Source: Diabrotica undecimpunctata
Lineage: Eukaryota > Arthropoda > Insecta > Coleoptera > Chrysomelidae
DNA length: 64,000 bases
Reading direction: 5' to 3'
Assembly: GCF_040954645.1 (NCBI RefSeq)
Contig: NC_092807.1
Location: forward strand, 26,584,309-26,648,308
Shown here: positions 55,601 through 64,000 of the stretch, piece after piece
Layout: each line of letters opens with the position of its first letter
Position numbering within the stretch: position 1 is the first letter of the stretch
Notes under the pieces: generated by a model
The model's database searches: none
Seen by the model: the letters and a program-made list of their open reading frames with translations, nothing else
Told to the model about the DNA's origin: nothing
Position numbers and translations under genes: made by a program

Positions 55601-58214
55601 GAGGTTTATTAAGAAGTTTGCAGATATCGCTAAGCCATTAACGCGACTTACGGAGGAAGCAAGAGATTACCGCTGGGATACAGACTGCCAAAATGCCTTT
55701 GAGACCTTGAAAAAGCATTTAATAACAGCACCAATTTTAGGGTATCCACTGCCAGAAGGAGAGTTCATCTTAGATACAGATGCAAGTAATGTGGGAATTG
55801 GAGGAGTGCTGTCTCAGATTCAAGGAGGACAGGAACGAGTCCTCGGATATTTTAGTAAAGTTCTTTCAAAACCTGAGCGGAATTATTGCGTCACGAGAAG
55901 AGAACTTCTGGCAGTAGTGAAATCAGTAGAGCACTTCTATCAATACCTCTATGGCAGAAAGTTTCGAATCCGAACCGACCATGCCGCCCTTAAGTGGTTG
56001 ATGCAGTTTAAGAATCCAGAGGGTCAGATAGCCAGGTGGATCGAACGACTCCAAGAATACGATTTTAAGATTGAGCACCGGGCCGGAGCTAGCCACAGAA
56101 ACGCTGATTCTCTTTCCAGAAGGCCATGCCCAGCAGAGTGTTCCCACTGCAACAAAACGGAATCCAAGGAAGCAGCAGTGCTAAGAACGACGATTGTCAA
56201 CAACGACTGGACGCCTACTAAGATCAGGGAAGGACAAGAGAGAGATCCAGTTATACAAAAAATCCGAAAATGGAAAGAGGAAAACCGTCGACCACCTTGG
56301 CAGGAAATATCAAACCTATGCTCAGTAGTTAAGACGTATTGGGCCCAGTGGGACTCATTTATCATCGAAGATGGCTTGCTTAAACGAGTCCTGGAAAATG
56401 ATGACGGTTCAGAGAAGAGAAGACAGTTGGTGATCCCAAAGAGCAGAATAGCCGAAGTACTTCGTCAGTTACACGACAGTCCATCGGGAGGGCATTTTGG
56501 TGTGAGGAAAACCCTTCAGCGAATTCGGGAACGGTTTTATTGGATGAACAGTTCCGACGACGTAAAAGACTGGTGTAAGAAATGTACTATTTGTGCTACG
56601 AGTAACGGGCCTCACCGAAAAAGGAGAGCTCCTATGAGACAATATAATGTTGGAAGCCCGTTTGAAAGAATAGCTTTGGACATCGCTGGGCCATTTTCAG
56701 AAAGTGAAAATGGAGGCAAGTACATGCTGGTAGTAATGGGTTACTTTACTAAGTGGGTCGAGATTTACGCACTTCCAGACCAGAAGGCCGCCACCGTTGC
56801 AGATAAGTTGATCCAAGAATATATCAGCCGATTTGGAGTGCCTTTGGAGATCCATAGTGACCAAGGCAGGAACTTCGAAAGCGATCTATTCCAAGGAATA
56901 TGTGATAGACTAGGCATGAAGAAAACAAGAACTACCGCGTATCATCCGCAATCGGATGGTATGGTAGAACGAATGAATAGGACAGTTGGCAAGTATTTGA
57001 CAAAGATGGTGTCCGATCATCAGCGAGACTGGGACCAATACCTTCCGTTCTTCACAATGGCCTACAGATCTGCTGTTAACGAATCAACAGGCCATACACC
57101 AGCCAAAGTCCTATTCGGACGCGAAATGCGACTACCTTGTGATCTCGAGTTTGGATGTAAACCTGGAGAAGATGTAGCAGGTGAAGATTATGTGATCGAA
57201 TTACAAAGAAGAATGGACGATGTACATGAGTTGGTCCGTTCCCACCTTCAGATCGCTAGCGACAGAATGAAGAAACGGTACGATACACAAGCCGAAAAGG
57301 GTTGCTTTAAGAAGAACGACAAAGTATGGCTGTATAATCCCAAGAAGCGAAAAGGTTGTTCTCCCAAATTGCAGCAGTTTTGGGAAGGTCCATACCTCAT
57401 TATGGAGAAGATCAACGATGTCATCTACCGAATAAGCAAGATTCCGAGGGAAAAGCCGATGATAGTACACCATAACCGGTTGGCGTCTTTCGAAGGTGAC
57501 CACAACGTAGATGAAGAAGTGGAAGTAAACCAAATCCACGATGTGTCTGACCTCACGTTTGAGGAATTCATGGGTGCCTATGGAGGTACCGGTAAAGCGA
57601 GACATGGTGTTACCACTGAAGAAAAGCAAGATCTACTCGCGCTCCCCGATGACTACTCGCTGGCCCTTACCATCCCGGCCAGTATCAAAGACGCACCAGG
57701 GTTGGCATCCGTCTTTCGAAGGAAGTTTGGTCGAGTTGCAGAACTTCAATGCCAAGTGCCAGCTCCCGGTAAAACCTTGAAACTCCAAGATGCATCACGT
57801 TACCTTTTCTACCTGGTAACAAAAGACACTGCCCGTGACCAACCTACCTACCGAGATGTATGGGAAGCCTTACTTCAATTGAGAAAGCACGTACTAGAGT
57901 CCGACGTGCAAAAGTTAGCCATGTCAAAGTTGGAGTGCCGCCAATTAGATTGGAGGGTTATCCGAAATATCGTGGAGGAGATCTTTAAAGACACCGAAGT
58001 CCAGGTGTTAGTCTGTTGCAATCCGCATAGTTACTGGTGCGGAGAGAAAACCGTCCCTTGTCATTTTTATACAACTGGAAGTTGTAAAAGAGGGTCCAGT
58101 TGCCGATACCAGCATACCGTTCCAGTTCTAGCCCCGACAAGGTTCCAGGAGGAACCATCTTTTGAGAGGGGGGCAATGTTACGTAAAAATATGAGTCATA
58201 GTTTTAACCTGTAA
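52689..58214 (+). CDS. Gag-Pol polyprotein: SAP-Gag-PR-RT-RNH-IN-macro-like-CCCH
   Basis: One frame of 1841 codons from ATG 52689, broken only by TAG at codon 48 (52830-52832). Order: SAP motif, residues ~7-40 (LTVTNLRRHLEDRELASTGK); coiled coil ~50-165 with VAKVSGD heptads; retrotransposon Gag ~205-385; protease DTGA at 471; RT with YLDD at 882-885; RNase H Asp 1029; integrase HHCC, then Asp 1331, Asp 1391, Glu 1427 (D-35-E); GPY/F (EGPYLIMEKI). After the integrase, residues ~1655-1773 (YSLALTIPASIKDAPGLASV ... YLFYLVTKDTARDQPTYRDV) resemble the TARG1/OARD1 macrodomain, and 1791-1809 is C-X7-C-X5-C-X3-H. No CCHC knuckle is seen in Gag. A Gag-Pol frameshift is not needed. The macro assignment is from remembered family pattern. 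Confidence 0.93.
58164..58176 (+). other. Polypurine tract of gypsy element 2
   Basis: GAGAGGGGGGCAA immediately before the 3' LTR; the usual plus-strand primer. It is translated as part of the Pol C-terminus. Confidence 0.75.
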
Positions 58215-58551
58215 CATGTTTTTATTCTAATATGTTGTAGAGTTTACGAGAGGCATCTATTTACCTGAACGACCTTTCAGAAAAAGGTCGAACCGATGCG
58301 AGGGAAATCCAGTTTGCCTTTACCGTTTCGCCGTCTACTCAAGAATGATTTGGACTTTTCGAGATAACGGCGATTTATGTATAAAAATAAAACATTTTTA
58401 TATGGAAGGACAGTTAATTCTCAACACCCGCGCTCGCGAATTTGTTACGTACGGATATAATAAATTATTGTCAGATAAGTTAATATAAATAAAGAAATAA
58501 ATTAAATCCGTAAGTGTTATAAATATTGAACCTTTTAATAAATTCACAACA
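58177..58551 (+). repeat. 3' LTR of gypsy element 2
   Basis: 375 bp, same sequence as 52238-52612. The Gag-Pol frame ends 38 bp inside it (58214). Confidence 0.96.
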
Positions 58552-58579
58552 CTATCATGCTTATAAATTCTAATAATAT

Positions 58580-59190
58580 TACTAAGTGTGTTATCATGTG
58601 ACTTACTTGGTGTCTATTAAACACTTAAATAGATCTATCCAAAAGGTTTCATTGAGAAACTGATAAAACTAGAACTCATACAAGCTCAAGTAAATTCTAG
58701 AAGTATCAGATTTATACGGATTCCATCCCACATTGGCATTGCAGGCAACGAAAGAGCGAACCAGTGTACGAGTGAAATTGCTATATGTACCGATATACAA
58801 GACGCCGAGTAGTGATATAAAAACTTTTATTTGAGAATAGAGTTTTGTGCACGTGAAAAATCGAACGACAATCTTCTCAAACATCACTAAAGCAAATTAA
58901 AAAAAATATTACAGCTTGGAAACCCTCAACAAGGAGCAGAAGCGAACAATAATAATAATAACGAAATTACCAATAGGACACACGAGACTCATTCATTTAT
59001 GTGTATTGTCTAAAAGTGATCCACCTATATGTGAAACATGTAATGTACAAGTTACCGTTAACAATTTTTTACTTGTATACCCTAGATTTGTCAATTTTCG
59101 TGTAGCATTAAACATACCTCCCGCATTTAACGGTACAGGTAATGTATTAGGGACTAATTTTTTAGCGAATAATATTGTAAATTTTTAAAA
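58580..59190 (+). pseudogene. Jockey/I-type LINE 3' fragment with RNase H
   Basis: Plus-strand remnant: IRFIRIPSHIGIAGNERAN (about 58705-58760) is the last RNase H motif of LINE ORF2 proteins. Further on, PIGHTRLIHLCVLSKSDPPI and CETCNVQVTVNNFLLVYPRF (58970-59095) form the C-terminal cysteine-containing end. Frameshifts and a stop occur between. RNase H places it among the I/R1/Jockey-related clades, different from the other LINEs here. Confidence 0.75.
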
Positions 59191-59394
59191 ATCTATAGTA
59201 ATATCCACCATAATAACCATTATGGAGGATGTGACTGTACTTTCTAATAAGAAGACATCTAAAGAGATTGGTAAAAAATATAATTACAAACTTGTAAGAG
59301 ATGGAAAACCAAATAGTGGAAGGCTTCTATGCAGACCACCTGAAAAATGACAAGATAGCTGGTGAACTTACGAATAAGTCTAAATAACAGCGCT
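59191..59394. other. No feature recognised
   Basis: A 42-codon plus-strand frame from 59222 (MEDVTVLSNKKTSKEIGKKY) is not recognised. Confidence 0.3.
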
Positions 59395-59399
59395 ACAGG

Positions 59400-61390
59400 C
59401 CTTGAAGGCCTCTGGCTCTAAAAACTTGATTTTTTCCCTCCATTTCTTTCGGTCCTTTGCTTTCTCTCTCCAATTTCTCACGCCTATTTCTGACAATTCT
59501 TGCTTTAATGCTTCCAACCACTTCTTTTTTGGACGTACTCTTCTTTTTTTCCCATTTCTCCCTTCTTCAGTATGGTTTTAACATTTCAATTCTCTGGCAT
59601 TCGTATAATAGGACCAGGCCATCTAGCTCTTTGGGCTCATATTTTTGCCGTAATTGCTGGTTTTCCATACATCCTCATTATTTCTTTATTCGTTCGTCTT
59701 CTCCAAATATTTTCTGTCGTCTTTATTATTTCGAAGATTTTTCTGAGCACCTTTCTTTTCCAGATCTCTACTTTATTTTCTTCCTGCTGGGTTCATAATT
59801 ATGTTTCACTGGCATACATCACTGTGGGTCTGAGTACTGTCTCGTAGACTCACAATTTAGCTGTTCTTGACACATTTTTTGCTTTCAGTAATGTATTTAG
59901 TAACCCTATCGCTCTGCTTTCCTTCCTTAATCTTTTGTCTATCTCTTTTTCTTCTTTTTCCGTGTTTGTTGTGGTTACTTCTAAGTATTCAAATTCTTAA
60001 ACTTTTTCAAAACTATAGACAGTGTCTGCTCCTTTTATTTTGATATATTTGTTATTATTTGTTATGTGTCTTCTCATTTGCTTATATTGCGTTTTTGTTT
60101 GGTTTATTATTAATCCATATCTTTTTGGTTCTTCTTCAAATTTCTGGAAAACCTTTTCTAAATGTTCTTTTGTTCTCGCTAGTATCACCACATCATCCGC
60201 GTACGCTATACACTGTTCCTTGCTATTGACAATAGTCCTGTTGTTGAGCTTATATTTGATCTTCTTACGATTTGTTCTAATACTAGGTTAAACTGGGATA
60301 CCACTTTCTCCTACAGTTTTGTTATTTTTTAGGTCTCTTATTATTTCTTTGACTTCATTCAGAGTTGGTTTCTCCCACGTCCCTTTTTCATCTTCTTACC
60401 AATTCTCATTTCCCTCAAGTTTCTCTTGTTGGTCTGTAGTTAATAATTCTATGAAATAGTCCGGTCATCTGTTTAATTTTTTTGTTTTTACCTAGTAGTA
60501 AGCCTTCTTTTGTTTCTGCAATACTGTGGATTATTCTTTGTAGTTTCTTTGGATTTCTTAACTTCTTGGTAAAAATTATTTACCTCTTTGTTTATGTAGG
60601 CTTCTTCTATGTTTTTCAATTGTTTTCTAGCTATTCTCTTTTCTTTTTTCTGCAAATTCTTTTCACTTCCCTTCTTCTTGTCATATAGTTTTCGATCGCA
60701 TTTTGGGTATTTTCTTTATCTCTTTGTAGTTTTGCCCTGTTTCTTCTTGCCAAACATTCGTACATTCTTCATCTAACCAGTCTTGCCGTCTTTTTATTGC
60801 TCTCCTCCTATACACTTTTCCGCTGCTTCCGACATGGCTGTCTGTATGCTCTGCCATTCTTAATGTTTACAACCTGCTTCTCTTGAAGATGCTCTAATTG
60901 GTAATTTAATATATCTCTAACAGGTTTTGGTATTATTGGTAGTTCTTGTTTTAGTTTTGCTATTATTAGTGTATGGTCACTGTTGGTATCTGCCCCTCTG
61001 TAACTCCTGCAATCGATTATTGCCTTATTATGTTTGCTTTCAATTAGAACATAATCTATCTGATTTTTTATATGTTACCTTATGAATTATTCTTCTATAT
61101 AATTCCTCTTTTCCCACTTTCGCATTTATATTGTTCTGAAGCTATTTTCTTGTGGCATTTTAAATTAATTACTATTTAAATGGGAATAAGCCACAATTAA
61201 AGGTTAAAATACGTTTATTGACGTTTCAATTTCCACTTCGGAAATTGTTTTATGAGAACAAATTATTATTTTTGAGAACGATTTCCGAAGTGGAAATTGA
61301 AACGTCAATAAACGTATTTTAACCTTTAATTGTGGCCTATTCCCATTTAAATAGTAATTAATTTCGCATTTATGTCACCAATGATTATCT
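59400..61390 (-). pseudogene. LINE ORF2 remnant
   Basis: Readable parts on the minus strand: GDINAK at about 61385-61368, and again INAKVGKEELYRRIIHKVTY at 61135-61075 because the insertion duplicated the target; an endonuclease SDH-type region near 60980; and RT sequence VILARTKEHLEKVFQKFEEE with YGLIINQTKTQY (60191-59997), just after the palm box. The C-terminal domain is spread over 59850-59400. Many frameshifts. Confidence 0.62.
61130..61362. mobile_element. Penelope-type end inserted as an inverted pair, 11-bp TSD
   Basis: Arms of 84 bp (61162-61245 and 61281-61364) are near-perfect inverted copies of the 3' end of Penelope-like element 1. The insertion lies between TTCGCATTTAT at 61119-61129 and 61363-61373. 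A leading segment TGAAGCTATTTTCTTGTGGC (61137) recurs at 61601 with the following AATTACTATTTAAATGG, a second small fragment of the same family. Confidence 0.78.
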
Positions 61391-61770
61391 TTATATCGTA
61401 TTTCTGTATATTCCCTATCAGGGTGCTTAGCTTGTCGTAGAACTCAGTCTGCGCATGTACATTAATGATACGTATCTTCCTGTACTTTCCTCTGACTCTC
61501 AAGGTCTCATGTAACATATTCTGTCTGATATTGGTTGAAATTTTAATCTCCGAAAATTTTGAATAACTCTTGGCCCATAACGGTTTTTTAATATTGTATT
61601 GAAGCTATTTTCTTGTGGCATTTTAAAGTAATTACTATTTAAATGGAAATAAGTTGAAAAGTTATTTGTGATATGAATGTTTCCATGCTTTCTTTTAGTT
61701 TCTTATCATCATTTATATCCATTTTTAAACCCGATATAATCAAACTTTTCTTTTTACTTGTTTTCTCCAA

Positions 61771-61995
61771 TTATTCCATTCTGTCTTGTAATTGTTTCAC
61801 ATTGTTTTTTAATTTTCTGTATTCCTCCTTTATCTCTTGTAGTTGTTTATTATTTTCAATTTGTTCTTTTCTTATTTGCTTTATTTCATTTGTCATTTCT
61901 TCATTTTTTTCCATTAGTTGTTGCATCATTTTAATCATGACATCCTCTTTCACTTCCTTTTTCTCCGTGTTACTTTTAGAAGGTGAAGGTGTCAT
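61771..61995 (-). CDS. LINE ORF1-like coiled-coil fragment
   Basis: 74 codons from ATG 61995 (MTPSPSKSNTEKKEVKEDVM), almost entirely charged coiled coil (MMQQLMEKNEEMTNEIKQIR). Located just 5' of the LINE ORF2 remnant on the same strand, the place of ORF1. The RNA-binding part expected after the coiled coil is not visible. A gypsy Gag N-terminus would look similar, but position favours LINE ORF1. Confidence 0.5.
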   Translation of the reverse strand: MTPSPSKSNTEKKEVKEDVMIKMMQQLMEKNEEMTNEIKQIRKEQIENNKQLQEIKEEYRKLKNNVKQLQDRME

Positions 61996-62040
61996 ATTTT
62001 ATACCATTTTTTATGTATTACAATAGATAATCTCTTTGGA

Positions 62041-62482
62041 ACGACTTGAGAAGAAATGGTAGTATTATCCCAGTGGTTCATGGTTTCTATTATTAGTAGT
62101 TAGGTCCATTTTCTGTTTAACTTCGTAGATCATCTTATTTCTTTAATATCCCTATACGTTTCACGTATTTGCATGGTTTTACATCAAATTAAAGCTAACA
62201 AATCAACATCAATTAATCAATAACATTAAATTGCGCTCTATTTTACTTTATATTTGACAACTCGGGTTTTTAACAGCTGGCAATCCTAATTTGCCACCAC
62301 TTTTTTTTCGGGCAACTTTATATCATCGTATTAAGAAAAAAGTTAGCTTTAATTTAATATAAAAAACATACATTTACATCATAAGCAGGGTATTTTATTT
62401 AAAAATTTAACCAATAACTGAATTATAACTATTAATTGAAATAAAAATATTTGCGGCCACTTTTTGATTGGAAACCTATTAT

Positions 62483-62483
<1 letters not shown>
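62041..62483. other. No gene recognised
   Basis: AT-rich; no supported feature. Confidence 0.45.

Positions 62484-62568
<85 letters not shown>
62484..62568. repeat. (TA)n microsatellite
   Basis: About 42 TA units. Frames translating as Tyr-Ile repeats across it are artefacts. Confidence 0.96.
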
Positions 62569-62572
<4 letters not shown>

Positions 62573-62919
62573 TGGCGCACCGAAAACGAAACAGATGCAT
62601 TTACTGGCAGATGATTCCTTTAAAAAAAAAAACGCTTGGACCCGTCGATTTTGTTATCGAGGGGGAAACAAAATTGGCATAAAATCACATTAACATTTGC
62701 AGCCCCCTAAGCACCATCCCTAAAATCTTAAATGGAAAGGGGGGTCGAATAATCCATCATTTAAAAGGTCTTTCAACTCCCTTTACAATGATGTAAAATT
62801 TATGTACTTCAATTCAGCAGTTTTGGAGATTTATTGATTTAAAGTTTAAATACATCATCGTAAGAGGAGATCAATACATAGCAGCAAAGTTGTTAAAAAA
62901 TAAAGAATGAACTGACCTG
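62569..62919. other. No gene recognised; likely flank of the mariner-like element
   Basis: Short spacer between the microsatellite and the transposase end. It may contain the 3' terminal repeat of that element, which cannot be paired because the other end is outside the window. Confidence 0.4.
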
Positions 62920-64000
62920 TCAGCCGAGTAAATGTTGAAAATAACCACCATTACTTTCCATGCAATAATAAAGATTTTGCTGAAAACGTTGCCGGACATT
63001 TTGCAATATTTGAGGAGTAATTTGATGGCACTCATTCACAATTCTTTGTCGTAAATCTTCTAAGGATTTTGGCTGAGTAGCATAGATTTTGCTTTTTAAG
63101 TAACCCCACAAAAAGAAATCCAAAGGTGATAAATCTGGCGATCTTGGGGGCCATTCAACGGCACCTCTTCTACCAATCCATTGACCTGGAAAGGTCTGAT
63201 CTAAATAATGCCGAACTCTTAATGCGTAATGTGGTGGGGCACCATCCTGTTGGAACATCAACATATTCTCAGCGTATCGACCATCATTCTGATTTTCAAT
63301 TATATCTGTTAGCGCAGGATCTATGGCATTTTGCAGTAATTCCAAATACATTTCACCAGTCAAATTTCCAGGTAAGAAAAAAGGACCAACCAAATGATCG
63401 CCAAAAATGCCAGTCCAAACATTTAATTTTTGTGGCTGCTGTGTGTGTACCTCATGGTAAATTCTGGGATTAGAGTCCAACCAATATCGACAACTATGAC
63501 GATTTACTTCGCCATTTAAAAAAAAAGGAACATTCGTCGGAAAAGCAAATGTTAAATAAAAATTGTTCATCGTTTGTAATTCGTTCACTCATAACTTTAC
63601 AAAATTCTAATCGCTTATCAAAATCGTCTTCATTAAGTTCTTGTACAAGGTGAATTTTATACGGATGAAAATTATGAGCCTTTAGAATCCGTTGGATAGT
63701 ACGTCGACTAACACCACACGAAGTTTGCAATTTGCGGGTACTTAATGTAGGATCTACAATAACTTGCCCTAAAACCCCCACTTCTGTTGCTTCGTTCCTT
63801 ATAGGATTTTCAATATTACGTTTTTTATTGGCGACTGATCCAGTTTCCCGAAATTTAGCTACAAGTTCTAGAACATATTTTCGGTTCACATTATTGTTCT
63901 CATGTCGCTCATTAAAAATTTGTGCTGTTCTATTAGCGCACTGATTATTTCCGAAAAATATTTCAATAATTTCAACCCTTTCTGTCGTGGAATATACCAT
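62920..64000 (-). pseudogene. Mariner-like transposase, one frameshift, at window edge
   Basis: Minus-strand transposase in two frames. 64000-63494 has MVYSTTERVEIIEIFFGNNQ, a helix-turn-helix pair (TLSTRKLQTSCGVSRRTIQR) and the first catalytic motif CFSDECSFF. 63588-62920 continues with FFLNGEVNRHSCRYW, NVWTGIFGDHLVGPFFLPGN, the second Asp in MFQQDGAPPHYA, and RSPDLSPLDFFLWG. Between the second Asp and the two later Asp residues lie 36 and 41 positions. The shift sits in a run of nine T/A at about 63518-63526; one base fewer would restore the frame. The start at 64000 coincides with the window edge, so upstream sequence is unknown. Otherwise the gene is clean and probably young. Confidence 0.85.

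Larger units (their letters stand above)
52238..58551 (+). mobile_element. Ty3/gypsy LTR retrotransposon with SAP, macro-like and CCCH domains
   Basis: 6314 bp with two 375-bp LTRs that look identical by eye, flanked by CTAT (52234-52237 and 58552-58555), the 4-bp duplication expected for gypsy elements. A primer-binding region, one Gag-Pol frame with a single stop, and a polypurine tract are present. Base composition is clearly less AT-rich than the surroundings. Inserted in Penelope-like element 2. A young, near-complete copy. Confidence 0.96.
59395..62040 (-). mobile_element. Decayed LINE with ORF1 coiled coil, endonuclease and RT
   Basis: Minus-strand LINE close to full length, related in arrangement to the one at 35.2-37.7 kb. 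ORF1 is 61995-61771, endonuclease motifs ~61400-60950, RT ~60300-59997, 3' end ~59395. A Penelope-type palindrome is inserted at 61130-61362 between duplicated TTCGCATTTAT words. Confidence 0.68.

Overview
The window looks like insect nuclear DNA, probably beetle or a related insect. It is strongly AT-rich, has introns with GT/AG ends, and consists of layers of eukaryotic transposable elements: piggyBac, hAT, Tc1/mariner, pogo, Penelope, several LINE families and Ty3/gypsy. No host gene, tRNA, rRNA or CRISPR array is recognisable. The organism call is an inference from transposon types; no host marker gene is present.

Layout. 1-2.3 kb: unassigned AT-rich DNA. 2.3-8.4 kb: a spliced DDE transposase gene (minus strand) interrupted first by a 5'-truncated CR1/Daphne-like LINE and then by a 1298-bp mariner-like element with 33-bp terminal repeats. 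8.9-9.9 kb: a 934-bp element with 19-bp inverted ends and 8-bp target duplications. 11-12.6 kb: a LINE lacking its reverse transcriptase core. 12.7-16.6 kb: a piggyBac transposase gene split by a hAT remnant. 19.3-19.9 kb: a foldback MITE. 20.3-25.5 kb: three LINE fragments, one of them inside a ZBED5/SCAND3-like hAT transposase. 25.5-27.4 kb: two large inverted repeats bordered by (TA)n; the second carries candidate hammerhead motifs in both arms. 27.4-35.1 kb: a 7.65-kb Ty3/gypsy element with 1430-bp LTRs, inserted into a (TA)n tract. 35.2-37.7 kb: a LINE. 39.2-42.2 kb: a second piggyBac pseudogene with a LINE insertion. 43.5-44.2 kb: a tandem repeat and a Penelope-type repeat. 44.3-46.9 kb: a nearly intact pogo-like element encoding a transposase with a C-terminal PHD finger. 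47-49.2 kb: a Tc1 fragment and a Penelope-like element with RT and GIY-YIG domains. 51-52.2 kb: a second Penelope-like copy, hit by a Ty3/gypsy element (52238-58551; 375-bp LTRs, CTAT duplication). 58.6-62 kb: LINE remnants, one holding a palindromic Penelope end. 62.9-64 kb: a mariner-like transposase at the window edge.

The most notable object is the 52-58 kb gypsy element. Its single Gag-Pol reading frame (one TAG stop) starts with a SAP domain and runs past the integrase into a region resembling TARG1/OARD1-type macrodomains, then a CCCH zinc finger. Other notable points are the PHD-fused pogo transposase with eight copies of a 12-bp motif at the element ends, the inverted hammerhead-bearing repeats, a gypsy element with near-identical LTRs but a Gag lacking a capsid, and several insertions whose removal restores the older element's reading frame.
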